From: Aedes albopictus
Lineage: Eukaryota > Arthropoda > Insecta > Diptera > Culicidae
Direction: 5' to 3'
NCBI RefSeq assembly: GCF_035046485.1
Contig: NW_026917409.1
Span: forward strand, 36,001-100,000
DNA: 64,000 nucleotides
Shown here: piece by piece, positions 34,134 to 46,560 of the stretch
How positions within the stretch are numbered: the first letter of the stretch is position 1
Layout: the number at the start of each line of letters is the position of its first letter
Notes under the pieces: generated by a model
What the model was told of the DNA's origin: nothing
Seen by the model: only the letters and a program-made list of their open reading frames with translations
The model's database searches: none
Position numbers and translations under genes: made by a program

Positions 34134-35290
34134 ATAATTCTACCGTGAATAGAGTAGAAAGTGAAAGCAGCATAATAGCTTTTGGTTCGTTATAGTTAAA
34201 AAGAATACCGTCAGGGGCTGTACGAGCTTTCAATTGTGAATTGAATGTTGCCTCCCGCGCAGAAAAGAATTACAAAACAATTGCAAGTTTTACCATTCAA
34301 AAAGAATTACTGAATGGTAAAATTTGTCATTGGTTTGTTTGAAATAAGTGACAAAAGGGCAAAAATAATAACTGACATTGTTCGATAAAATAACTAAAGA
34401 ATGTCAAATTTTGACATTACAATGGCAAACCAAGAACAAAAAAATTAAGATAGAGAATCGCAAAATATACCATTATTGAGTTATTGAAAATAGAACAATA
34501 TCAAAATTAGTTATTCCCTTGTCATCAAAAAGAAGGGTATAAAATGAAAACTTATAAGTTTTTTGGATGGAAAGTCATTGCAAACAAATATCGAAATTTA
34601 CCATTAGAATAACCAAAATTCAAATTTTGTCATTATGTTGTTCTTGGTAAGTGTCAAAACTGCGAGTTCATCAAACTCGCAAAATGTCAACAATATCTCA
34701 CCAATTGCAAAATTTGTTATGATAGCAAAATAAGACATTAAGTAGTTATTCTTCTAAATTTTAAAATGACAAGCGAATGACATATTTTGATATGATATCA
34801 TATTATGCTATTCACATGTTGTTTTAAGCTCTTCATGAAGAACTCATGAATGACAAAACAAGTTATGACAATAAAATTTGTTATTCTTTTGTTTTTGGTT
34901 TGCCATTCACCTCTACCCGGGCTGAACCAGGCATAAAGTTACCAGCAACTGAAGCACGGTCTCCATTTTTTTGAAGATTTGTGTGATTGTATGTGCATAA
35001 TGAAACACATAATGTTCATTCAAAAAACAAATCTGAATTATGTAATGACTATTTTTGGGTCCAGGATAATTCGCACAGCAGACGAACAGCAGAGTTAGTA
35101 GTAAAAAAAGATTGAGAAAATTGCCAAAAAAAAAACAAGCAAAAACAAAAGGAACTTTAAAGAAAACAAACAAAAGAAAACAAAATGACAACAACAACCA
35201 CAACAACAGAAGCAGCAATTTTCCTTCAGAGCGAAAACGATATCGTGAAAAAAAAAGAATCGGACACTCGTCGGCAATGCTTTTTTTTCT
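34134..35290. other. AT-rich intergenic DNA between repeats and the 14-3-3 3' end
   Basis: The stretch 34,260-34,900 has recurrent words such as aaatttgtcatt and gacaaaa; it may be a degraded MITE, but no ends could be fixed. From 34,910 the sequence becomes unique-looking. No coding exon is visible. Confidence 0.4.
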
Positions 35291-35299
35291 CCAGTTATC

Positions 35300-37030
35300 G
35301 GACAGTTAATGTTGTTCCATTTTTATTTAGCTGTTTGTTTTTTTTCCATACTTTGTTGTTGTTATAATACATGAAAAATCGTGAGTGTGTATTTTTGTGA
35401 ACGCCATAAATTAAAAAATATTCCTGGTTACAATTCTTCACAGAATATGTAGCGCTAGCATTCTTTTGTTCTTCTGGCTGCTGCTTTGCTCGTTTCGTCC
35501 AGCCCTCCTCGTTCAGTGCAAGAAGGATGGATGTATTTTTTTTTCTAGTAAAAACCTTTTTTGTTTGTTTATGCGCGTTTTGTTCTTCCTCTTTGCTTTT
35601 TCTTCAATTTTTCAGAGTAATAATTTCCATATGATGTTGGTTTTTGGCGCGGAGCGATGGCGTTGCTCTGCTTTCAAGATGTTGGGTTTCGTCTTGCCGG
35701 TGTTGGTCGACGAATAACGATTGATGTTGTTTGTTGTTGTAGTTGTTGTTTGTTCTTCCTTTTCAATTGGATTTTCTTTTGTCGCGTAAGTGTTTGAATG
35801 CGTAAAAAGACATTGTTGCTTGCTTTTTCTTAAATGGTTTTGCAAATAACAGTTAAAGAGTTTCTCCTTACAATTGCTGTGTTACATTTGGTTGTAAAAA
35901 GGATCTGATTGGAAATTGGTTTTTACGCGGATCGCACACGGTCGCTGGTCCAAAAAAGCGATTTCACATGGCGGATCCAGAGTGTGAATCACAAAAACTT
36001 CAATTGGGATGTGTACATTTATAGAAGTGTTGGTTTTACCATTTGTTTTGTTTTATCTCCTTCCACCGATTAGCGATTTGTTTGTTTTGTCTTAATTCTT
36101 CGTATTAGAGGGGACACAGAGGCATAGAATAATACAATTCGGTTTCTTTTTTATGATTTTCTTTTTTTACGTTTTTTGGAATAAACGATTTTTTGTGAGT
36201 AAACATCGTGTGAAAGCCGAAAAATTTCAAAGAGAAAATGAAACCAATCCGCGGAAGAAACGTCCGTCTTCTTCCCGATTCTTCCATTGACACGAAAACG
36301 AAAAATCCATAAATGTCACTTGCTGCTGCTGATTGCACGAATTTTTGCCCTCTCGCTCCTATAAAAATGCTAGGCGGTGAGAGAGCTGTCAAACAGAAAC
36401 AAAAAATGCTCGTGTGTGTTCGTGTACCGTGTTGTTCTGTTTGACTCTGTATTTTTTGTATGATTTGCTGTAGTTTTGATGCGTAATTACAAATTACAAG
36501 CGATTTTTTAAAAACCTCTCGCTGCCTGTTTTCTCTAGTTTCGTTAAACAAAAACAAAAAATAACAATTCTTTCATTTTTTTTCTGTGAAGTGAAACTAT
36601 TTATATTAACGAAGCTTTGTTTCATAATTTTTCGGGCTGTTTCCCAAATGGAAACAATTATCGGGAAGGGGGGATAAATAGAACATACATACAAACATGT
36701 ATTTTGTTTCTCTCTCTTTCCTTTCTAGTCGCTCTCGCCGCCGCGGTTTTGATTTTCCCCGGGGCTGCGAATGCCCCGAGATGGCGAGAGCGGTTGGTTA
36801 AACTCCACAAAGAAAGTGTGTGTTGATTTTCTTCTTAGCAATTTCCGCAAGAAATGATTCTGCTTTCTCCCTTTTTTGCCTGTGTTTTCCACTGCTCTTT
36901 CTCGTCTTGTTCCTTGTCTTGTTGTGTGTGTTTTTCTGTTTCTTCTTTTGTTTTTAATTAATTAGTCAAAAGGAATTTCTATTATATTTAAGTGTGTGTT
37001 TTTTTGTTTTTTTCATTAATTTTAGTTTGG
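35300..37030 (-). other. 14-3-3zeta: Probable 3' UTR of 14-3-3 zeta
   Basis: Downstream of the stop codon, 1.7 kb on the minus strand is free of the repeats that fill the introns and is rich in poly-A/poly-T and CA/AAC tracts. This is compatible with a long 3' UTR, as is common for neuronally expressed insect genes. ORFs such as minus 36,105-36,557 are low-complexity and not recognised. The end point is inference. Confidence 0.45.
35322..35327 (-). terminator. 14-3-3zeta: Candidate polyadenylation signal for 14-3-3 zeta
   Basis: On the minus strand this reads AATAAA. It lies about 1.7 kb downstream of the stop codon, at the end of a repeat-poor stretch. It is one candidate by position only. 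Confidence 0.3.
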
Positions 37031-37186
37031 TTAATTATCGCCACCCTCCTGCGGTTCGTCACCGTCGCCTTGGGTGTCCGAGGTCCACAGGGTAAGGTTA
37101 TCCCTCAGCAATTGCATGATCAGGGTGGAGTCTTTGTAGGAATCCTCGTTCAGGGTGTCCAGTTCGGCAATCGCGTCATCGAACGC
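37031..37186 (-). CDS. 14-3-3zeta: 14-3-3 zeta, last coding exon (residues 198-248)
   Basis: Minus strand: after the acceptor (cgcaatag), the exon opens in phase 0 with [20 protein letters not shown] and continues through [20 protein letters not shown] to an acidic tail ending EPQEGGDN and TAA. These are helices 8-9 and the C-terminal tail of 14-3-3 proteins, including the conserved DNLTLWTSD segment that lines the ligand groove. Summed with the other exons the protein is 248 residues, the usual length for insect zeta. The upstream intron, about 11.3 kb, contains the foldback and minisatellite described below. Confidence 0.97.
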   Translation of the reverse strand, partial: AFDDAIAELDTLNEDSYKDSTLIMQLLRDNLTLWTSDTQGDGDEPQEGGDN

Positions 37187-37552
37187 CTATTGCGGTGCGG
37201 TGGGGGTCGTCGAGCATATGGAAAAAGTTATGAAAGATATATTAATATGTGTGGTTTTGGAATATAATATTCTATTAGTAGAAAAAAAAGGTTCGAACTA
37301 TGTTAGCTCATTCCATAGCAAAATAATAATATAACGGAAGAAAGTTGTTCAAAATAAAATACACAGCAAGTCATATTTCAGTTTTCCTTTCCTGTACGAT
37401 TTTTCTTATGAATTTGATGGCTTCATTCCATTATTGGTTTGTTAGTAAAAGCGGATAAATCGGCATTGATAATATTGCGGGGCATGATTGATGCACATGC
37501 GGATTCAGATGCCTATTACATTAAAGATTTACACATTTCTTAATTAGGCTAT

Positions 37553-37640
37553 ATGTATTTCTCATCAGTATGAACCAAACATTGATGGTCGGCATGGGTA
37601 TCCGAATAATAGTGTAGGTTGTCATCATGGAGAAATACAC
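37553..37640. mobile_element. Tiny MITE, copy 1
   Basis: A block with inverted ends (tgtatttctcatcag ... catggagaaataca) and the core tgaaccaaacattgatggtc. A copy of the same length lies in another intron of the same gene at 49,679-49,766. Confidence 0.75.
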
Positions 37641-38305
37641 TAGCTGTTGCTTTAATTTGTCTTCAAAAAACGACTATTATTAATCTAAGAGAACGAGATA
37701 ATGCTATACTCAATGTTATGGGAAGTTGTAACAGAACTGAATAAATGTTTGTGGAAATAAAATTAGGTAGACATATATGTTATAGAGAATGACATTTGTA
37801 CTCTTGAACTAGTTTAAATACAGATTCCTTCAGTTATTGAAGGTAATGACGCCCTCACATCAATAATTTGAAATTCAGATAGTTTTTAGAAGGTTCTTGA
37901 AACCGTCACAAAATCGAAACGATTTTATTTTAGTGTTACGAAGATTCCAAGAACCTCTACAAAACTCTATTATATTTTTCTCTATGCCCCTCTGACTTAT
38001 GGAGAATCAAATTGAGCAGCTCAATGGCATGGTGGCTCTTAGCATATATTAAAATGTAATATCTGTGTAGGATCTACCCGAAAGTTTCTGACAATCAACT
38101 TTAGGCTAAGTATGGTACTCACACTGAACTTGATTGGAATTTGGCACATAATTTCCAGTAAGGCGCACTGTTAGAGTCTTGAGCAGCTTGAAAGTAGCTT
38201 AATATGCTCTTCGGAACTTAATCTGAACTCGTTTCGGGTTCATTTCAATGCCTTAAATGGTGTTCTGCGGATGCTCGAATTGTAGCTTTAACTAAAGATT
38301 GTATA
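37641..38305. other. Intron of 14-3-3 zeta, nothing recognised
   Basis: AT-rich sequence without repeats or exons that I can identify. Confidence 0.5.
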
Positions 38306-38309
38306 AAAA

Positions 38310-39996
38310 ACCAGATTAATCCACCTAGTGGTGGTAGTGCCTTTCTCGTCGAATATGTACTCATGATCTTTTCATCGACTGAAGTCAAAGTGTTTCTGAA
38401 AGTAAGATTTGTTTTCTCAAAACCATCATCGATTTGGTAAACTTATTGAAGGCACATATTCTTGACAAATTCCGAGTTCAACGCATAGGCAGAACTGAAC
38501 AATATCAGACCTCTTAGTTGACTGCATGACCACTTCCACTATCACTAGAGGCAGATCACTTTGCGGTTTTGGACAAAGTTTTTTATGCACAGCAAGTGAT
38601 ATTCCCCATACTCAATCTCATTCAAAGTTCAACTACATTACAGTCGCATCAAAATTTTACGCAGTTATTTTAGACGCAAAAGAGGATTGAAAAAACTTTG
38701 TTTGGAGTTGTTGCGATTGAATTTTAATTCGTTGAACCATCCTACTGTACAGTTTAACCTCAGAAATCTGGAAAGGTGTGATTTGATGATTAGTTTTGTC
38801 AAGATTTTATTCTCTTATGTTGCACCGGTTTAGTTCACTTTCGTATTTCCGGCGAACCACCGAACGCTGGTCCTACAAGACTAGCGGTAGTCACTATTGT
38901 GGTCCTAGACTTTTTTTTTAATGCAAACCGTTCATCAGGTTATCAAATAAGCCTTGGTTTGATGTGTCGCATGGGTTTGGTTTACTTTTACATCCGGTGG
39001 AACACCCGGAACTGGATCCGGACCACTGCCGGTTGTCTCAAATACGGTCTGAGACTATTTTCTTTTCATTTTGCTATCGAAAAAGCAGCTATTTGATATG
39101 CCGCATGCACGGGTTTGGTCTATTTTTCAATTTGGTCACTTTCTGCAGGACACCCGGAACCAATTCTGGCATACTGCCGGTGGTTTTAAATTTTTACAAT
39201 TGGCCAATTCCGGTGGGACACCCGGAGCTGCTTCCCAAACACTACCAGTTGACCAGAATGTGGCCTGAGACTATTTTCTTACTAACTGTTTATTAGCTTT
39301 TCCAAAAACCTGCTATTTGATACGTCGCATGCATGCATGGTTTGGTTCATTTTTACATTTGACCAATTCCAGCGGAACACCCGGAATCGGTTCCGGACCA
39401 CTGCCGATGAAAATATGGTCTGAGACTGTTTTCCTTCTCACCGTTCATCAGGTTATCGGAAAAGCCGTGATTTGATGGGTCGCATGCATAGGTTTGGTTT
39501 ACTTTTATATTTGGCCACTTCCGGCGGGACACCCCTGGTTCCGGAACACAATCAGTTGAGATATTGTCTGAAACTATTTTCCCGCTTTCCGTTCAAATCG
39601 AAAAAGCCGCGGTTTGATGTGCCGCATACATGTGTTTGGTTCACTTTTATATTTGGCCACTTCCGGCGGGACACCAGGAACCGGTTCCGGAATACTACGA
39701 ATATTGTTCTGCTTACTGTTCAGCAGATTATCGAAAATGCCCTGGTTTGGTGTGTCGCATGCATGGGTTTGTCGCATTCTCATATCTGACCTCTTCCTGG
39801 GGTACCTGTCCGGAACACCTAAATGGCCATAACTCCGGAATGGCTGGACCGATCCGAACCATTTTCAATAGGAAACAATGGGACCAGATTCCCCGTCGAA
39901 TGAACCATCGGTCATTAAAATCGGTTGAGATTTACTGCCAAAAAGTGACGTAAGTTTGTTTGTACACATACACACATACATACATACACACACACA
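38310..39996 (+). mobile_element. Tandem-bearing element, about six 135-220-bp units
   Basis: It starts gattaatccacctagtggtg, the same start word as the element at 26,062. Units marked by tgtcgcatgcatgggtttgg, cacttccggcgggacacc and gaaccggttccgga begin near 38,960, 39,099, 39,320, 39,472, 39,615 and 39,750. Then come ggccataactccggaatgg and a CA/CATA run (39,963-39,996). ORFs through it (for example plus 38,964-39,296) come from the repeat. Confidence 0.75.
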
Positions 39997-40009
39997 GACA
40001 TCACCTCTA

Positions 40010-40118
40010 ATTAATGAATACAAAGTTGGAGATAAAAAACGGTTGCCCACCGGATCTGAACTGAACCGGTAGCTACTGTGTGAGATCTCTGCGCTCTACC
40101 ACAACACCCCAATTGCCA
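40010..40118 (-). mobile_element. tRNA-like sequence, SINE head
   Basis: Minus strand: tggtagagcgcagagatctc (A-box region) and ggttcagttcagatcc (B-box region) at tRNA spacing. No cloverleaf with matched acceptor arms is evident, so it is more likely a SINE or pseudogene than a tRNA gene. Confidence 0.45.
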
Positions 40119-40369
40119 TAAAATGCACTGCGGGTGAAATCCAATTTGAGTTCAGCCTGTCATGGCAGCTATGTTCGCACGGTGGTATATATTTCGCGGA
40201 ACGCCTTTTTCCAGTACAAAATACTTCCCCTGATTTCTGAAAAACGGCAATACCCGTAACCCAGGGAACAGAATTAGCTGGACAACAGTCTTTTGAACTG
40301 AAGATTGTTTTCAAGATTTTCAAAAGATGTTCATACGTTAGAAAATATTGAAAAAATATAAAAAAATGC

Positions 40370-41488
40370 ACTGTTGAAAATGCTTTAACATCCATGTGCA
40401 CAACAGAACACGTGCTCGATGAACAAATTGAGATTTGAAATTATGAAAAGAAATCCACGTACTCCGGTGAGACTCGAACTCACGACTCCCAATTCGCTAG
40501 ACGGGCGCTTCTATTCCTTCAAGCTACGGAGTCACTCGACTATCTCCGTCGCCAGCAGGCCTAGAACTGAACTCGATTCCACAATCGCACATGGTTATCT
40601 TCTTTTCACAATCCAAACCCCCTTCGGATGGGATTAGATGAACATCTAACACATTGTCTGTTGTGCACATGTATGTCAAAGCGAGAGAGGAAGTTATTTT
40701 TAATTGTCGAGAGCTTCGGGCACTGCCTCCCAATCACTTATTGGTATGGCAATTAGTGTGCAGTCGGACTCTCGACGGGTCGGTCCTCGGCCGACCGAAT
40801 ACGGTAAGGGTGACCGTAGCACCTTACAAATGTCAATTTCTTGATTTTGCTTTGGCTGACCAAGCCATGTGGGAAATTACACTGTTGAAAATGCTTTAAC
40901 ATCCATGTGCACAACAGAACACGTACTCGATGAACAAATTGAGATTTGAAATTATGAAAAGAAATCCACGTACTCCGGTAAGGTGCTACGGTCACCCTTA
41001 CCGTATTCGGTCGGCCGAGGACCGACCCGTCGAGAGTCCGACTGCACACTAATTGCCATACCAATAAGTGATTGGGAGGCAGTGCCCGAAGCTCTCGACA
41101 ATTAAAAATAACTTCCTCTCTCGCTTTGACATACATGTGCACAACAGACAATGTGTTAGATGTTCATCTAATCCCATCCGAAGGGGGTTTGGATTGTGAA
41201 AAGAAGATAACCATGTGCGATTGTGGAATCGAGTTCAGTTCTAGGCCTACTGGCGACGGAGATAGTCGAGTGACTCCGTAGCTTGAAGGAATAGAAGCGC
41301 CCATCTAGCGAATTGGGAGTCGTGAGTTCGAGTCTCACCGGAGTACGTGGATTTCTTTTCATAATTTCAAATCTCAATTTGTTCATCGAGCACGTGTTCT
41401 GTTGTGCACATGGATGTTAAAGCATTTTCAACAGTGTAATTTCCCACATGGCTTGGTCAGCCAAAGCAAAATCAAGAAATTGACATAT
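40370..41488. repeat. Complex foldback A-B-C-A-B'-A'-C'
   Basis: Segment A (40,370-40,467, starting cactgttgaaaatgctttaa) recurs directly at 40,881-40,978 and inverted at 41,339-41,437. Segment B (40,468-40,828) is inverted at 40,979-41,338. Segment C (40,829-40,882, aatttcttgattttgctttg) is inverted at 41,436-41,488. B contains a tRNA-like SINE head (gactcgaactcacgactcc on the plus strand). Identity between copies is close to 100 percent. The two mirrored ORFs starting MSVVHMYVKAREEVIFN are products of the inversion. Confidence 0.92.
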
Positions 41489-42850
41489 ATAAAAAAATAG
41501 TTTTTGAGTTTAAGCTGAAAATCACGTTTTAAAGTTAAAAAATATATATACATATAGGGTATCGGGATGCTTCGTTGGCATAGTCTTCTCGTTCGGCCTA
41601 TCTCAACGTTAACCAAAAACTCAAACAAACACGCATAACTGGATATCGGAAAAGCTATGCGGCAAACAACTGTAACATTTCGTTTCAATTTCAGCACTTT
41701 GGAGCATTAAAACTGAATGAAAATGTCACTTTGTTTAGCTTTTGTAGACGCCATGATTCTTCGGCTTAGTAGGTAGTCTATACACATGATCATAAATGGC
41801 ATGATTCTGGAACTTTTCGAACTGACTTTTCAATAACTGAACATTTGATGCGACGGGCAAAGACGCTATTTTGAACTTGTATATTTGTTTTCAACGAATA
41901 ATAAATATTTTACAAATTGAATGTGGGCCGAATATTGAGGACATTTTTTTACTATGTACCCAAATCTTGGCCCATCAGTAAAGTGACGTCAATAACACCG
42001 ATAAAGTGACGTCAACAACATTGCTTGCGTAAGAAACAGAAAGAACGAACAGGAAGAAACATTTTGTGTACGGTGACTGTAAAAATATTACACAATAATA
42101 GGGTTGCGTTATTTTCGTTAATAAACTAAGAAAGAACTTTAGTTTAAGTAATTTATTTACAGTTTTTTGAAAATTTGGCTCCGAAAATGTAATTTACAAG
42201 TAAGATTGGTGAACAAACAGAGATAACACTTCAGCAGAAATATTGAAAAAATGAGATGATAAGTGGTTCTAGTGCATAGAAAGCAATAGGCCAACGTTGT
42301 ATCCACTAATAGGCCAATTTTTGTACCATAGACCAACGTTGCATACCATCGTATCGAATCTTTTCAACTTAATTAAGTAAATTCTTGAATATTCATGTTA
42401 GTTTACTTCCTATTGGTGAAACATGCATTGCCTAGAGTGTGTAATAGGGTCAACATATTATTTCTAGTGCTATTAATTCGTGAGTTATGGTCAAAATTGT
42501 CAAGGCGGCTTGCAAATTAGGCCAAGGAATGGTACATATACCCTATACTTAAATCACTAAAATTTGAATATTCCGCGTTTTAGTCAAACAATTTTGAATC
42601 TTTTTGCAGAAACAGAAAGCTGAATATAATGTTTTTCAATTATCTGAAAACAATTTTTGCGTCATATTGATGGAAGTAGGAGATATTGGTGAGACTATGG
42701 AAGGACCTCCTTGTTTTTTTTTTCATTTTTTTCAAAAAATAATGAAGATTTGTTTGTTTTCCAACGAGAAAACAACAGTCTGAAAATTATTTGCCAAAGT
42801 ACATTTAAAATATGAGATGTTAGCGAGTATGTCCCATATTGTCACAGCCT
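41489..42850. other. Intron of 14-3-3 zeta, nothing recognised
   Basis: AT-rich sequence. The minus ORF 41,428-41,697 overlaps the foldback edge and has no known family. The word gacgtcaataacaccgataa/gacgtcaacaac near 41,990 is a short local duplication. Confidence 0.5.
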
Positions 42851-42925
42851 GTAAAGGCGTGGGTATTCAGGTGCGCCCGTCTAGCAAATTAGGAGTCGTG
42901 GGTTCGATTCCCGCCGGAGCACGAG
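42850..42925 (+). mobile_element. SINE family D head
   Basis: The words gcgcccgtctagcaaattag and gtgggttcgattcccgccgg match the tRNA-like part of segment B in the foldback (40,370-41,488) and the copy at 48,060-48,125. B box intact, A box weak. Confidence 0.65.
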
Positions 42926-43364
42926 GAATTCTCAATATGAACACTTGAGTTTTGATAATTTTCTCAAAATGAAGCTGCTTATTGGGCTACAAAGTAACCC
43001 TTGACAAGCTGTAGTTATTGATGCTTCATTTAATTTTTTTTTAGTGACATTTCCCGGAATGACACGTTTCCCGGAACACAATTTACCGAAGTGACATTTC
43101 ATGGAAAACATGTTTTTTGGTTTGATTCTGGTATATGCAAATCCAAAAAAAAGTAAAAAACCTTGGTGGAAAAAGCAGTATGAACGTCCATAAACTCAAT
43201 ACTCTATACTCAAAAGAACAGAGTATTTTAAAAAGAATTAATTAAAACTCTGAAAGGATACCTCAGAATCACAGTTAAAGAAATATTAGTATGCTCTAGA
43301 TTCGAGGAGTGCCGCCAGGGAGTCGAGAATCATACTTTATCATTATTTTGTTCAAGAAAAAAAA

Positions 43365-43460
43365 AGAGTTTCGGCCTACTGACTCTTCAGCCATATGAAC
43401 TTCAGCCTGATAATCCATTCGGCCTCACGTATTTCGGCATAATGACCTGATACCCTACCT
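43365..43460. repeat. Degenerate TTCGGCC repeats
   Basis: Repeated ttcggcctactg, cttcagcc and attcggcctcac words resemble the borders of the element at 6,410-6,815. The flanks 42,926-43,364 and 43,461-43,964 show nothing else recognisable. Confidence 0.45.
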
Positions 43461-43964
43461 TTTACCTTTCTTTTCATAACAGGCGATTCTTTCGGGTTGT
43501 ACTCTTGTTACGGTTCTTAGTTCTATATATTTACCTTAATCTCATACTTCCCTTTCAGACTTCATTTTTTTTAAATAAATATCTCTTTGTCGATGATCAC
43601 GATGAGCGGAGTATATGAGATGATTCTTTGGCGATATTTTCACAGATCCCTTAGCAATGACAACATTTTTGGCGGATGCATGCACACTACCCATTCGCCA
43701 GACTTTTCCTCAAAGCTTTCTAACAAACTTCTTTCAAGATTTCCCACGACTTCCGCACCGAGAATTGTAATATATTTCTGATATTTTTGGTAAATGCCTT
43801 ATACTATGTTGACGTGTACTCAGCTGATTGAATTCAAAAATTTGTAGTAAATTCCATAAAGAGGCAGATTACTGCCAAGATGTGGGATATATTATTTCCA
43901 GTGCTGTCATGGTAAAATCGGAGCTAGTTAGTCAAGGTGCCCCGATTTCAGCGCCCCTTTACTG

Positions 43965-46560
43965 GTACATTCCCATGGATGAATTCCTGGAGGAATCTAT
44001 GAAGGAACCGCTTGAGCAATTCCTGAAGGAACTGCTGAAACAACTTCTAAAAGAATCCACTTTTGAAGAAATCCCTGCTGAAATTTCTGAAGTAATTCTA
44101 AAAATATTGAAGAAGTTACTAAAGATATTTCCGAAAGTAACCCGAAGTAATTTCAGAAGGAATTTAAAAAAAAATCTGAAGAAAATTCTAAATAAATTCC
44201 TGAAAGAATTTCTAAAAAAAAGGAATATTTTAAGAATCCATAGAAGGATTTTCTGAAGAAATTCCACGAGGAATACCTGAAGAAACACCTGGAAACCCCT
44301 GGGACCTAACAAAACCTCTGGAGATATTTTTGGAAATAATTAATAAAATCCTAAACATTTTTTTTAAATAAATTCCTGGAGAAATCCATGGAGAGTTACG
44401 CTTGGAGGAAATCCTGGAAGAATTAAAAAAAAAAGACACTACACCGTCTTCAACCAGAGGTTGTACAGACTGAACATGAACAAGCACTAACATATGACAA
44501 CGGACAACACACATAACACCCAGTGGCCCAGTGGAGAATTTTCCGTTTGACGAAAAGTTTTCCCCGACTGGAGCGGGAATCGAACCCACACTCCGAGGCT
44601 TACGAAACGTCTAGATGACTGACGCCTCTAGCCGCACGGCCGCGAAGCCCACAATTTCGGAGAAAATACATAGAGGAATACCCGGCGGAATTTCTGTGTG
44701 AATTTCTGCAGGAATCTCTGCAAGAATGTCTTCCAGCCTTTCCGTTAGAATCCTAATAAGAATCACGGAAAGAATATGTAGAAAAATTTCAGAAGGAATC
44801 CTTGGAGGATTTTCTAACACTTTCTTAAATCCTTAAAGCTATTTCTTAAATCCTTGGAGCAATTTCTGGACGAGAAATGTCTTGAAGTAATATCTAAAGG
44901 AATGTGAAGAAATCTTAGAAATTCCCTAAATAATCTCATGTTGAATTTCTAAAGCAATCCTTGGAGAAACTTCTACGGAAAGCTTCTGAGAAAAAGCTGA
45001 ATTCTGAAGTTCTGAGTTCTGAATTTCTGATTCTTAATGTACCCGTAAAAAATAAATTCATGCAGTATTTTTGAGAAAGTTCATGGAAGGCCTTCTAGAT
45101 GAATGCTTTGAAAATTTTTCGGAGGAATCTCTATGGAAAAAAAAATCTGGAGAAAATCGTGAATGAATTTCTGGAACACTGTGCAAGATTTTTTGAAAGG
45201 AGTTCTTGAAGTATTTTCTAAACATTTTTGGAAGCGATCTATGCAAGACTTTCTTAAGGGTTTGTGTAGGACATTCTAAAGTCTAAAGGAATCCCTAGAA
45301 GATTTTAAGAATGAATTTCTAACTGAATTTCTTTAGGATTTCCTGGATGATTTTTCAAAGTAAATCTACGACGAGTTTCCAAAGGAGTGCCTGAAAGAAT
45401 TTCTTTAAGAATCCCCGGGAGTTTTTTTTCAGAAACTCGTGAGAGATTTCTTAAATGAATCCTATGATGGATTTCAGCAAGGGTCCATGAAAGAATTATC
45501 GAAAAACCTGTGGAAGTTTTTTCAAAGTAATCCTTGGAGAAATTTGTAAAGAAATCTCTGGAGGAAAATCTGGAGATATTTCTGAAGAGATTATTAGTCG
45601 AATTTATAATAAAAGCAATGGGAGATTTTCTGCAAGAATCCCTCGAAAATTTTGTGAAGGAACCACTAGGGCAGTTTCTATAGGAATACCTGCAGAAAAT
45701 TTCCGAATAGATCTCACATTAAAAAAAAAAGAGTACCTGGAGGTGTTTCTGAAGAAATCTAGAAAAGTTCCGGCAAAATAGGGTAAATCTCTGAAGGATT
45801 TTCTAAGGAAGAATTTCTACAGAAATTCATACATAACTGGAGGAATCCCTAGTGGTATTTCTAGAGAAATTGGAAGTTGCTGTGGGAATTTCTGCTGAAA
45901 TTCTTGGAAGAATTTCCAAAGTAACCCCATTACAAAATTATGAAGCATTTTCTAAAAAACTTTGGAATAATTCCTGATGACATCGCTGAGACTTTTATTA
46001 AAGGAATTTCTAGAGAAATTTCTGAATAAATGTCTAGGGAAACTTCTGAAGCAATCTCTGAACGAATTTTTGAAAGAATCCCTAGAAGAATTTTTGCTCA
46101 AATTCATGGCTAACTTTTTGGAAAAAAAATGTAAGAAGCAAATCTTGCAGAATGATGCGAAAGAATTCTTTGTGGAATTTGTAGAATTGGAGGAATTGCT
46201 AAACAAATCCCTGAAGAAAATTTCCGAATGAGTCCATGGAAGATTTTTTGTAGGAAACCGTGAGGGAATTTTTGGCCGAATACTCGGACAAATTTCCTCA
46301 AGATTATTTTAAAAAGATTTTTTTTAGAATTTCGGAAGAAATTTTTGGTAGATTTTCTAAAAAAAATTCTTATAGATTCTCCAAACGAAATCCTAGAGAA
46401 ATTTCTGAATAAATATCCAGAGGAATTTCTGAAGTAATCTCTGGGCGAATTTCTCAAACAATCTCTGAAGTGATATGTGAAAAATCGTGGATGAATTGGT
46501 TAAGTAATTCATGCCAGAATTCGTAAAAGAATTCTTTGTGACACTTCTGGAGGAACGCAT
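43965..46560. repeat. GGAATTCC-type degenerate minisatellite, cluster 2
   Basis: Same repeat as 23,170-24,690: variants of ttcctgaaggaatttctgga with 12- and 30-base rhythm over 2.6 kb, interrupted by a SINE at 44,431-44,655. ORFs on both strands (for example 43,828-44,256 and 45,977-46,231 plus, 46,110-46,457 minus) encode K/E/L/F-rich low-complexity peptides in antisense pairs and are rejected as genes. Confidence 0.85.
44431..44655 (-). mobile_element. tRNA-derived SINE, family B, fullest copy
   Basis: Minus strand: tRNA-like head with ggccgtgcggctagaggcgt (A-box region) and gtgggttcgattcccgctcc (B box), then the body cttttcgtcaaacggaaaat, ccactgggtgttatgtgtg and the end ggttgaagacggtgtag. 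It interrupts the surrounding minisatellite. Confidence 0.85.

Noticed and set aside
40010..40118. Possible tRNA gene on the minus strand
   Set aside because: A- and B-box-like words are present, but no matched acceptor stem is evident. Kept only as a SINE-like sequence.
40654..41151. Two ORFs sharing MSVVHMYVKAREEVIFN
   Set aside because: They are mirror images produced by the foldback and pass through a SINE head, so they are not independent genes.
43828..46457. Several K/E/L/F-rich ORFs that look like coiled coils
   Set aside because: They lie wholly in the GGAATTCC minisatellite, occur as antisense pairs and are low-complexity products of the repeat unit.
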